Both the position numbers and the translations under genes were made by a program. The notes beneath the pieces are model-generated. The model searched no databases. It worked only from the letters and a program-made list of their open reading frames with translations, and had not been told where the DNA came from. Below are positions 54,823-64,000 of a DNA stretch of 64,000 bases, piece after piece; the first letter of the stretch is position 1; each line of letters starts with the position of its first letter. Location of the stretch: assembly GCA_003194525.1 (NCBI GenBank), contig NBIV01000189.1, positions 62,001-126,000 on the forward strand, written 5' to 3'. This DNA comes from Gracilariopsis chorda. Its lineage: Eukaryota; Rhodophyta; Florideophyceae; Gracilariales; Gracilariaceae.

Positions 54823-55294
54823 TCTCAACACCCCCCACTCTTAATGATTTACACATGTATGAGGGGGGTGTTGTTGACTGACGGGAGGCGTTGCGCCAAT
54901 AAACCGCCCTGTATGCCCCTCTACGCGCATGAAAAACTGCCATTTGGCGCAACGCCTCCCTACCATTTAAAAAATTCAGCAGCAGCAGCAGCAGCAAAGC
55001 TTCCTGCTTACTGGCTGGCACTCCCATAATGACTGCAGTGCCACCCAGTTACAAAAAGCAACGTGTCGCGCTTTCTCATCATTGGCTGGCACTGCAGTCA
55101 ATTTTAGCACCTAAACACAAACCCCTACGGCTCCACATACTCTCGGTGCCGCGGCGCTCCGTGGTTCTACGAGCGCTATTGCGAGCGCAAGCGAACAAAG
55201 TGCTCAGAGAGCCTCCGAACGCTACTAAATACACAAAGCTACAAAACCAACGCGGCGCGCAGCGCCGCCCACGGCCGAAGGCCGTTTCCACTTG
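54823..55294 (+). mobile_element. Short non-autonomous Helitron, unit A
   Basis: 472 bp from TCTC to CTTG. The 5' hairpin is CAACACCCCCC/GGGGGGTGTTG (54826-54836 and 54863-54873). Then come 17-bp perfect arms GGGAGGCGTTGCGCCAA and complement (54883-54899 and 54944-54960), a CAG tract, paired TGGCTGGCACTGCAGTCA repeats, and twin GC hairpins just before the end. It is followed without a gap by unit B. Confidence 0.85.
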
Positions 55295-55758
55295 TCTCTC
55301 CATTATAAGTATTTGTTCCTGTATGAGGGGGAAGTTCTTGATTGAATGGAGGCGTTGCGCCACAAAATCGTCTTGCACGCCCCCGTTTGCGCATGCAAAT
55401 CGCCCATTTGGCGCAACGCCTCCCTACCATTTAAAACATTCAGCAGCAGCAGCAGCAGCAAAGCTTCCTGCTTACTGGCTGGCACTCCCGTAATGACTGC
55501 AGTGCCATCCAGTTACACAAAGCAACGTGTCGCGCTTTCTCATCATTGGCTGGCACTGCAGTCAATTTAGGCACCTAAACACAAACCCTAACGGCTCCCC
55601 ATACTCTAGGCGCCGCGGCGCCCCGTGGTTCTACGAGTGCTATTGCGAGCGCAAGCGAGCAAAGTGCTCGGAGAGCCTCCGAACGCTACGAAATACACAA
55701 AGCTACAAAACCAACGCGGCGCGCAGCGCCGCCCACGGCCGAAGGCCGTTTCCACTTG
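55295..55758 (+). mobile_element. Short non-autonomous Helitron, unit B
   Basis: 464 bp, TCTCTCC to CTTG, with the same internal layout as A. A 19-bp filler (55759-55777) separates it from Helitron-3. Confidence 0.85.
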
Positions 55759-56062
55759 TTCGGTTGTTATCTAATAATCTCAACACCCCACTCTTAATGA
55801 TTTACACATGTATGAGGGGGGTGTTGTTGACTGACGGGAGGCGTTGCGCCACAATTTCGCTTTGCACGCCCCCGTTTGCGCATGCAAAACGCCAATTTGG
55901 CGCAACCCCTCCCTACCATTTAAAAAATTCAGCGGCAGCAGCAGCAGCAAAGCGTTCAGTTAATTAGCCGCTGCTGCTGCATGTTGAATGTGCAATGGCT
56001 GCTGAATGGCTTGCAATACAATCAAATTGTAGTGCCAGCCACTCAGCAGCAAAAACCCAGCG

Positions 56063-56182
56063 GTGCATTCCGACACGTGGCCAATTGCACTGCACCAGTG
56101 CAGTGCATTCCAACACGTGGCAAATTGCACTGCGCCATTGCAGTGCATTCCAACACGTGGCAAATTGCACTGCGCCAGTGCA
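56063..56182 (+). repeat. 40-bp tandem repeat, three copies, Helitron-3 5' region
   Basis: Units start at 56063, 56103 and 56143 (GTGCATTCC-ACACGTGG ...). The corresponding place in Helitron-2 has a single unit. Each unit contains the palindromic core CACGTG. Confidence 0.75.
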
Positions 56183-56720
56183 GTGTATACTGATGTTTCA
56201 TTGCAGACATGCCTGCAACAGACGTATATACTGCACTGGCGCAGTGCCAAATGCATCTCGCTTGCTGACCCTAACAACTTTTTTGCATCCCATTCAGGCT
56301 TGGCCAATAGCGCAGTGTCGTAACCTTTTGCTACTTTGGGCACTGTTTGCTGGCCTGGGACCTAGGCAAGGCCGAGCTCGTGTGCAGGTCGCCACAAGAG
56401 TAACCCACTAAGTACCACGGATCTGGGAAAGGTCAGGTGCTCCTCTGTGGTATACTGGTCGTTTGACGGCGATCAGGAAGTCTGAGGGTTTACCGGACCT
56501 AATACCAGCTTGCTGTGCAGGGTCCGGTGCGGCCGCCGTGTCATACCTCTTGGGGCCGGAAAGCACACTTCGGTGTGTGAGTAAAGGCAGACCGATCCTT
56601 ACAACCGGACGCGGGTTAAACATCAAACGGCTTGAAAACCGGCTGGGCACACTCCGCCCGTCATAATCCAACAGGAGTGTGTCGAGAGTCCCTGTGCTGC
56701 GCAGGACTGCATCGGGTAAA

Positions 56721-56726
56721 TATAAG
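56721..56726 (+). promoter_or_regulatory. TATA element of Helitron-3
   Basis: AAATATAAGCC, 185-190 bp before ATG 56911, conserved with Helitron-1 and Helitron-2. Confidence 0.5.
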
Positions 56727-56910
56727 CCTTGCAGCAATTTGTTTTTAATTGCTGCATGCGACTAGGCCCAGTGGGTGCAACGCAACAAACTGCAACCAGT
56801 ATTTTCACTTTCAGCTTTGTGTCTTATTGGGAATTATTCTGGAACTCTGGCAAATTTTTTAACGGTTTAAGAACATAGAATTGTTTTTTTCTTTTCTTTG
56901 GTAAATTGAA

Positions 56911-58851
56911 ATGACGAGAGGAGGGCGACGTCTGAACTCTGGTGGCATCCGATCTAACTCGGGAGGTGCCAGAGACAGTTCTGGAGGTGCCAGGTCGAAC
57001 GCAGGCGGTTCAAGGCAAAACGCTGGTGGTCGTCGCGTCGGCAGTGGTGGAGCACGGGCAGGAGCTGGAATACCCCGAAAAGAACCAGCTCCTCCAGCTC
57101 CAGATGAGTTGGGAGTAAATGAGAGCGGAGCACACGTTCAAGGACCTATTGTTCCAGTGGTTGAAAAAGACGAAATTACTCCTGCACCTACTTCGGTTGC
57201 AGCAGCAGTTAGCACAAGCGCCGCTGGAGCCAGTGGGTCTGCTGCCACAGATCTACCAACATCGTGCCCAATTCCTGGATTTCTGGAGTTTGTGAGAGGC
57301 CTTCCAAGTCACATTCCACCGCCTCCGATGCCTCCCCCTCTCCCACCGATGCCTGCAGAACAGATGCCTATTGCGATGGAAGTGGAAGAGGATGAGATCA
57401 TCCCTGCTCCCTCACAGCCACCGCCATCACAGCAGCCTGCTCTGCCACAAGCTGAACAAGATGAAGAACAGATGCCAGTCCCGATGGAAGTGGAAGAGGA
57501 TGAGATCACCCCGGCTCCCTCACACCCGCCGCCGCAGCCTGCGTTGCCACAAGCGGAACAGGAAGAACAACAGATGTCCATTCCGATGGAGGTGGAAGCG
57601 GATGAGATCACACCGGCTCCCTCATACCAGCCACAGCATAAGCCACAGCAACAGCTTGATACGACGGTCATGCACTGTGCTGGGCGTCCTGATCGAGGAC
57701 TCTATCGCGTGTACTATGCGTGGGATTCCGTGGCAGCTCAGGCGAGGAATGATCCGGCCATCCGTGCAAGCGTGCCGGAGTTCGAGACGCTTCCCACTGC
57801 AGGTCAAAGGCGATGCAGAAGATGCGGCGAGCACGCACACACGCTCTCCTCCTGCCCGTACCGGGACTGGACATTGAGATTTCATAGCTGCAAGTACTGC
57901 GGATGCGTTTTGCTTGGCAAAGAGACCAATGGAGTGTGCTGTGGAATGAAAAGAATGTCAGGGTGGGGCGTCACGTTCCGCAGAAGGCATAGCAACGAGT
58001 TGGTTCGCAGTCTTTATAGTCTGAGAGCCTTCCACAGCCATTTTCTCAACTTGAATACGCTCTTCGCTACGACGCAAGCGTTCATGGACATGTCGTATGT
58101 GACGGGAGGCGGTCCCTCCTTTCTGAGACCTGAGGGAAACGCAGCTCTCGCTCTGCCCACGCAGAACCAGAACAACACGCGCTACAGCTTTCTGTGGGGT
58201 ACTGGTCCGCCTTCCTTGGATCCCTCTCACTATACGCGTGCCAATTTGCGTGCGTTCCTTCAAGATATCAACGTACGAGACATCGTGCCCAAGTTGTACA
58301 ATGTGATCCAGCCGAAGCCAGACGTGGTGCGTGAGTGGTACCGATCCATGCTTAGCACGCAACAACAACAACAAAATGCAGATACCGCCGTAAATATCAG
58401 CATGCAGGCAGCAGAAGAGGGAGTAGTCGTACGTGGTTACGAAGGAACCCCAAGTTCCACAGTCAGTGCTCCTCACGTAGGTGCTGGGCCTCTCCCTGAA
58501 GATGCTCCTGGTGGGGGGCCAACCATGATGAGAACGCTTGTCGTGGATCCGACTGGCCTGTACCGAGTGGAGTCTCAAGTACCGCGCTTGGTAGAAGGAA
58601 CCGTAATAGAAGAGCACGCCGTAGTGACGGCTGCTGCTGCTGCTAATGCTGGAGATGGGGCGACTGCGAATGCCGCAAACAATGCGCAAGTGCGGTACCG
58701 CCTTCTAAAACCGGCATCCAAAATGGCAGAGAAAGGCACTTTCCCTCTGCTCTACCCGTACGGTGATCAGCACGAACCGTTTGAAATTGGCGTGTTTCTG
58801 CAGGCAAAGAACTCAACACAGCAAATCTCAGGTCTCAGCGTCAACGAGTGA
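56911..58851 (+). CDS. Helitron-3 ORF1, gag-like protein
   Basis: An intact 646-aa frame. Residues 1-55 are GGAR heptads resembling RGG-type nucleic-acid-binding repeats. Residues about 145-245 hold three repeats of the type EQMPxPMEVEEDEITPAPS. At about residue 300 comes a perfect CX2CX4HX4C zinc knuckle (CRRCGEHAHTLSSC) and then HSCKYCGC ... GVCCGMKR. The C-terminal 300 aa are the Helitron-like N domain (NNTRYSFLWGTGP, INVRDIVPKLYN, FPLLYPYGDQHEPF). It ends in TGA, which is TGA in Helitron-2 and TAA in Helitron-1, after which the same frame continues into Rep. Either ORF1 is a separate product with readthrough to Rep, or the stop is an old defect. Confidence 0.75.
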   Translation: MTRGGRRLNSGGIRSNSGGARDSSGGARSNAGGSRQNAGGRRVGSGGARAGAGIPRKEPAPPAPDELGVNESGAHVQGPIVPVVEKDEITPAPTSVAAAVSTSAAGASGSAATDLPTSCPIPGFLEFVRGLPSHIPPPPMPPPLPPMPAEQMPIAMEVEEDEIIPAPSQPPPSQQPALPQAEQDEEQMPVPMEVEEDEITPAPSHPPPQPALPQAEQEEQQMSIPMEVEADEITPAPSYQPQHKPQQQLDTTVMHCAGRPDRGLYRVYYAWDSVAAQARNDPAIRASVPEFETLPTAGQRRCRRCGEHAHTLSSCPYRDWTLRFHSCKYCGCVLLGKETNGVCCGMKRMSGWGVTFRRRHSNELVRSLYSLRAFHSHFLNLNTLFATTQAFMDMSYVTGGGPSFLRPEGNAALALPTQNQNNTRYSFLWGTGPPSLDPSHYTRANLRAFLQDINVRDIVPKLYNVIQPKPDVVREWYRSMLSTQQQQQNADTAVNISMQAAEEGVVVRGYEGTPSSTVSAPHVGAGPLPEDAPGGGPTMMRTLVVDPTGLYRVESQVPRLVEGTVIEEHAVVTAAAAANAGDGATANAANNAQVRYRLLKPASKMAEKGTFPLLYPYGDQHEPFEIGVFLQAKNSTQQISGLSVNE

Positions 58852-61800
58852 AAGCTCCGAAAGCTCACCGGGGCTGAGAACGCGAAGAGACGACTGTACT
58901 CAGACAACATCCTTCTGGACAGTCGACCGTTGATGCAGATGTGGATGCTTCGCACCCACACAAACATTGAGGACATGCGACTGCGTTTCCTGGAAAGAGA
59001 ACAACGGGCACGCATTGTACAAAAGCAAGAAATGCAGCAAGCACAACAGCAAACCGGTCACGTGCCACAATCCCAGTTCGTGCTAATGGGACGCATCTTT
59101 CTGCCCGATGACTCGGTCAACTCAGCAGCATACTGGAAGAACAAGCGCATGGATGTACAGGCGATCGTGGCGCGGAGAGGACCGCCTTCTCTGTTCATTA
59201 CAATCACCATGAACATCTGGCGAATGGACATCCAGCGTCTTGGGACGGACACCACCAATCGTGGCGCATTTACGGCACAAAGTAACCGCCCTCGACCGTT
59301 TGACCGACCGGATCTGATTGCAAGGGTGTAAAACCAGTACGCAAACGACTTCATGAAGGATTTGGAGAAGAACTCGGAGTAGATCTTTGGATTGAAGTGC
59401 CTGGGGCTTGCATCAAAGCTCGAGTTTCAAGAGCGCAATGTGCCTCATCACCACATGCTCGTGTGGCTCGAAAGAGGCGTGATTGAAGACGTTGATGTGA
59501 TCGACGAGCTCATTCGTGCAGAACTTCCCCTTCCAGGCGAGGACGACGCGTTGCGTGCTCTCATTCGTTCCATGCACAGGCACCGCCACTCCACCTATTG
59601 CCGGAATCGCGCTGGGCGGTGCAAGTTTGGATACGACAGCAATATGATTGTGCCGGAGACGTACATTGAAGAAGGCACGAATCGCGTTATTTACCGCAGA
59701 AGAAGGCAAGAAGACCTCAAGATTGTGCCGTACAACCCAACTCTGACCAAGAAGTACCGCTCTCATATCAACGTAGAACGCACGCAAGGAGGGGGCGCAG
59801 TGGCTTATCTGATGAAGTACGCGTTTAAGCAGCCCAAAGCTCAGGAGGTGGTGCTCAATGTGAGTGATGCTAATGAGACAGGCACACACAACGAGCAGCA
59901 ACAAGAGCCACAGGTGCAGAACGACATTCGTGCATACATGCGAGCGCGTGTGGTGGGCGCCGTCAATGCAGCTTGGAGACTTTTCGAGTTTTGACATGTT
60001 CACATCGTACCAAAAGTAGAGCGACTGTCCATTCACTTGGAAGGAGAGCGCACATTTCTGCTGAGAGGTCCAAACCAGCTCTTTTCTGCATCACAGCCGT
60101 CTACACTGGAGAGATACTTTGCAAGGCCCGAAGCATACGCGAACCTCGACTACCTTTCGTACTTTGAAAAAGTGCGATTGTATCGCACGCTTCCAGCCCG
60201 CGTGCTTAACCAATACGACGGAGACAGCACTCAGGTGCCCACCGACGACTGCGATCCGCCCATGTACGTGGTAGAGCGCACGGACGACGAGCAGTGCGTC
60301 GCAAGGATCAGAGGTGTTTCACCGTCGGACATTGAGCTCTTTGCTCTGCGCTTGCTGCTCATGAATCACGGCTCGAGCTCTTATGAAGACGCAAGGACTT
60401 TCAACGGACAGCAGTATGGAACGTATCGTGAAACTGCGATTGTAAGCGGACTGCTCGCGGACGGATCCGAGTTTGATATTGCATTCCAAGAAGCAGTGCA
60501 GATATACAGCACGCCCTCCGAGCTACGACGTCTGGTTGTCACACTATACCAACAGGGCGCAGACCCAGAAAAAATGGCTGTCGAAAACTGGGAGGCACTA
60601 TGTAGCGACATACATACAGGAGATGAGCAGCAACGAAAGCAAGAAATGTATCGACGTGTGGTGGAGATCTCAGACCGGCACGGAGGACGACTGCTTCGCG
60701 ATCACAGCTTCTTCTCCCAACACCTACAGCAGGATCATACAGCATTGACTGAGGCGAATCGAGCTACAACAACTCGAGACGCACGAGTGGTGCGAAATTC
60801 GTCAACTTTGCAGTCAAGGTACGCCACCTTAAAACTTCGCCAAAGACAAGTCATTGACACCGTCATTGCCGCATTGCAACAACGACAAGCGCTGCAGGAG
60901 CGAACAAGCACTCCTGGAAACGTGTGCTTTGTGCAAGGATCCGCAGTAACTGGAAAGACATACGTGCTCAACCTCCTTCGTGATATCGTTGAGTCGGAAG
61001 GAATTCTCGCTGAAATGACTGCTACAACAGGCATTGCAGCTTCGTTGTACGAAGGTGGCCGCACTTTACATTGCCTGCTCGGACTGGTTGTAGCTGATAG
61101 GGACAGCACAAGCAGCACTACAGCGACTTTGTCAAAGTACGGTCCCCGATCTCAACGTGCAGAACTGCTACGTGAAATACAACTGCTCGTCTTGGATGAA
61201 GCGTCCATGCTCTCACGAAAGCTCTTCGAACTCATGGATGCGTTGCTCAAAGATCTTCGCTGCAGTGGAATGGAAAACCCGCCTCCGTTTGGGGGCTTGA
61301 CCATCATTCTATCCGGCGACTACTCCCAGCTGCTTCCAATGGTGCCGCAGGTGTACATGGAGGCCGAGCCAAGTGGTAATGTGAGACGAGTGTACACAAA
61401 CATTCTCAACGAATTGCCGTGGAAGAGTGATCTGTGGACATTGTGCTCGGTTCAAGTGCTGTACCTCACGGAACAAGTACGCCAAGCCGATGATCCGGCA
61501 TTTGCGTCGCTGTTACGTTCCATTGCATGAAACACAATATCCAACAACGCTCCAATACCACTCAGATCTACCGGTGGCATGCAAACTGCCTACCAATTCC
61601 TGTAGAAGTGGCTCAAAACACGACGCAAGGAGGATGTGGATCTCAGCAAAATGCTCATTGCCTCCACAAATCAGTTGGTCGATGAACACAATGCGGCAGC
61701 GCTGGATCTGTTTCCTGGTGAACGCTTCACTCTTCCGTCAGCTACGACGGTACAACCTGACGGTGTACCAAACTCAGAGCCCGACGTCACCAATACCTTT

Positions 61801-62334
61801 GTTCCCGAGTTTGCGTATCAGTATGCACCTACTGGTGTACCTCCTCATAACTTGGATTTGAAGATTGGTGTACCAGTTATGGTCATTCGAAACGTGTTGC
61901 ATCCGGCTGTGGTCAACGGAAAGCTGTTCGTAGTCGTGCGTGTCGATCACTTTACGATGCAGGTGGCTCGATTCGACGAGAACGGGCAGGTAGTGGAACG
62001 ACAGCTCCTGCATCGTATCGAAGTCTAGTTTTCTTTCGCAGACATTCGCATGATTCGAAGGCAGTTCCCTATTTGTCTTGGGTTTGCAGCTACAGTTCAC
62101 AAAAGACAGGTAAAAACCTTGGATGGCTTGGTTGTGGATGTAAGATCCAACTTCTTCTGCGCAGGTCAGTTGTATGTCGCATTGTCGCGCGTTCGAAGGA
62201 ATGACCATGTGCTGCTCCTGCATGATCCGCAGCTTACACCCGAGAATGCGCACACAATTCATCCCATGCCTGTTCCCATCCCCAACCCAGTGCTGCCTGA
62301 AGCTATTCAGTTCTGCATCCCTCCACAACCGTAA
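58852..62334 (+). pseudogene. Helitron-3 Rep (HUH) and PIF1-like helicase
   Basis: It continues ORF1 in frame. Rep: FITITMNIW, the HUH motif VPHHHMLVWLE (about 59440), and the tyrosine motif YLMKYAFKQ (about 59810), needed for nicking and rolling-circle transfer. Helicase: Walker A GSAVTGKT (60950), Walker B LLVLDEASML, ILSGDYSQLLPMVPQ, and the C-terminal motif ATVHKRQVKTLDGL ... YVALSRVR. After the ORF1 stop there are six more in-frame stops (59329 TAA, 59380 TAG, 59992 TGA, 61528 TGA, 61603 TAG, 62026 TAG) but no frameshift down to TAA 62332. An ATG at 58933 (MQMW) could start a separate product. Not functional as it stands. Confidence 0.85.
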
Positions 62335-62438
62335 TCATATCTCTTGCATTCTTCTTTCATTGGATTAAACTACTTGCTTTTCTGCTTTTGCTTTCTCCAA
62401 CCTCTTTTTTCCTCACCGCTGTTTATCACTCCTCCACC

Positions 62439-62472
62439 GCGGCGCGCAGCGCCGCCCGCGGCCGAAGGCCGC
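62439..62472 (+). terminator. Helitron-3 3' twin hairpins
   Basis: GCGGCGC-GCA-GCGCCGC (62439-62455) and GCGGCC-GAA-GGCCGC (62458-62472) lie five bases before the terminal CTTG. In Helitrons a hairpin close to the 3' end acts as the transposition terminator. Here there are two, conserved in every unit. Confidence 0.7.
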
Positions 62473-62481
62473 TTCCTCTTG

Positions 62482-62945
62482 TCTCTCCATTATAAGTATT
62501 TGTTCCTCTATGAAGGGGAGGTTCTTGATTGAATGGAGGCGTTGCGCCACAAAATCGTCTTACACGGCCCCGTTTGCCCATGCAAAACGCCCATTTGGCG
62601 CAACGCCTCCCTACAATTTAAAACATTCAGCAACAGCAGCAGCAGCAAAGCTTCCTGCTTACTAGCTGGCACTCTCGTAATGACTGCAGTGCCATCTAGT
62701 TACACAAAGCAACGTGTCACGTTTTCTCATCATTGGCTGGCACTGCAGTCAATTTAGGCACCTAAACACAAATCCCTACGGCTCCACATACTCTCGGCGT
62801 CGCGGCACCCCGTGGTTTTACGAGGGCTATTGCGAGCGCAAGCGAGCAAAATGCTCGGAGAGCCTTCGAACGCTACTAAGTACACAAAGCTACAAACACA
62901 ACGCGGCGCGCAGCGCCGCCAACGGCCGAAGGCCGTTTCCACTTG
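62482..62945 (+). mobile_element. Short non-autonomous Helitron, unit D
   Basis: 464 bp, TCTCTCC to CTTG, nearly the same as unit B in length and order. It starts at the base after Helitron-3 ends. Confidence 0.85.
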
Positions 62946-63090
62946 TCTCAACACCACCCCGTACTATAATGATTTACACATGTATGAGGGGGGTGTTGTT
63001 CATTGACGGGAGGCGTTGCGCCAAAAAAATCGCCTTGCACGCCCTCTTCAGTGCATGCAATTTTCACGCCTCCCCGCCAATCAAAAAATT

Positions 63091-63123
<33 letters not shown>

Positions 63124-63476
63124 AGCTCAGAGCTCATTGGCTGCTGCTGCATGTTGACTGCCGCAGCTGCTAAGTGGCTGGCACTGCAGTAGTGCCACCC
63201 ACACCGCTGCACGGTGGCTGGAACTGCAGTTATTCTGGCAGTGCCAGCCAATTACAATCTACTGTACTCGACATACACTCTGCAGTGCCAGGCAATCACC
63301 AACGCGCGGGCGCTCCAGTGCAACTCTATGCCATATTCACTCTCAGCGCCGCAGCCCTCATTGGTTTGCAGGCCGTTTGCGAGCGATAGCGAGTAGAAAC
63401 GGCCTTCAGATCCCCCAAGATTACTCCAATTCAGCGGCGCGCAGCGCCGCCCGCGGCCGAAGGCCGCTTCTACTTG
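62946..63476 (+). mobile_element. Short non-autonomous Helitron, unit E
   Basis: 531 bp, TCTCAACACC to CTTG. It has a longer CAG tract and the alternative 3' half shared with units Z and W. The next base is T (TACTTTAC), the host side expected for insertion between A and T. This is the outer right border of the array. Confidence 0.85.
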
Positions 63477-64000
63477 TACTTTACACTAAACATTATCCAA
63501 TGTACGGCTATAAGCTCGAACAAAACGAAATTTTGGCGAGCCAATCACCATGCCAGCCATAATGAGATATTTGCATCCGTTAATATGTTGGGTGTAAAAG
63601 GGAAATGCCATATGTACACCGATTGCATTTGAAAACGAAATTATTTTAACAGTGACAACAGAAGGCTAGATACAAATCCCTTGAAGCTGTTCATCTGTTC
63701 TACAATGTCTTATAGATCGTTACTAGAAATGGAGGACATACTGCCACCCGCGGGGATGTTGCCCTAAATACTCGTTTTCACTTTCTCATTGAATTCATAC
63801 CAGGATTACTCGTGTTATTCTTTTATAATTGGCTGCACCAAATTTGAATCGTTCACTGATCACATATTCGAATGTGCAAGCAAACAACCCACCAAGGCGC
63901 CACAGTGTCGGTTTGGAAGCTAAACACGGTTCCCAACACTGAAGATGTGATACGAAGAATAGTCCGGCTGTTTCTTTGAGGAAAACACTAGACTTCACCC
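63477..64000. other. Unassigned right edge
   Basis: AT-rich, with no recognisable gene or repeat. Confidence 0.4.

Larger units (their letters stand above)
55778..62481 (+). mobile_element. Helitron-3, long unit
   Basis: 6704 bp, beginning TCTCAACACCCC and ending with the twin hairpins and CTTG (62478-62481). The first 200 bp and last 50 bp match the short units, which are therefore deletion derivatives or parasites of this element. It encodes the best-preserved ORF1-Rep-helicase. The next unit starts at the next base. Confidence 0.88.

Noticed and set aside
54977-55000. CAG/CTG tracts in every Helitron unit as polyglutamine coding sequence
   Set aside because: The tracts lie in non-coding parts of short units, with no extended frame conserved between copies.
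58849-58851. A short intron removing the ORF1 stop codon
   Set aside because: A GT donor overlaps the stop only in Helitron-3. Helitron-1 and Helitron-2 lack it, and the following residues are conserved as coding.
19295-62334. TAA/TAG reassigned to glutamine, because many transposon stops sit at expected Gln positions
   Set aside because: The intact 627-codon gene (9725-11608) and the 646-codon Helitron ORF1 use dozens of CAA/CAG codons for Gln and no TAA/TAG. Some stops also replace Trp, Glu, His or Tyr. Mutation is the simpler explanation.

Overview
The window looks like eukaryotic nuclear DNA from an intron-poor, transposon-rich genome. Long uninterrupted reading frames, TATA boxes, LTR retroelements, Helitrons and a pogo-type transposase all support this. 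A red alga or similar protist would fit, but the sequence alone does not fix the lineage. Little of the window looks like host coding capacity. The only convincing intact genes are a secreted cysteine-rich mini-protein (6586-6903, +), which has a decayed tandem copy downstream, and a 627-aa F-box/LRR-like protein (9725-11608, -). Relics of a large cysteine-rich surface protein lie at 8640-9205 and 43406-45454.

The rest is layered mobile DNA. From the left: a possible LTR end (311-887, -), a 3'-truncated Ty1/copia element (1713-5064, -), the small host-gene island (6.3-11.7 kb), a MITE (14243-14412), and an array of three 54-bp palindromes (14437-14620). Next is a 27.6-kb head-to-tail Helitron array on the minus strand (14853-42409). 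It holds two long Rep-helicase Helitrons and six short non-autonomous units. A chromodomain Ty3/gypsy element (18636-28155, +) has split the first long Helitron inside its Rep gene, and a 1.6-kb TG...CA element has split the outermost short unit. To the right are the cysteine-rich relic, a full-length Ty1/copia element with 271-bp LTRs and a perfect ATACC target duplication (45460-50115, -), a pogo-like transposase (51382-53290, -), a second MITE copy, and a second Helitron array on the plus strand (54823-63476; two short units, one long Helitron, two short units).

The Helitrons form one family. All units, long or short, begin TCTC, usually with a C-rich/G-rich inverted repeat. They end in two GC-rich hairpins followed by CTTG, not the canonical CTRR. 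Units abut as CTTG|TCTC. The long units encode a gag-like ORF1 (GGAR repeats, acidic/proline repeats, a CCHC zinc knuckle) that stops at the same codon in all three copies. The same frame then continues into an HUH Rep and a PIF1-type helicase.

The decay is unusual. Helitron-3 (1807 codons) and the full-length copia element (1349 codons) each keep one frame end to end, yet carry seven and five stop codons with no frameshift. Aligned Helitron copies, and the gypsy element, show most of these stops as CAG to TAG, CAA to TAA or CGA to TGA, which points to cytosine deamination. Helitron-1 and Helitron-2 share several nonsense mutations, so already defective copies were still multiplied.
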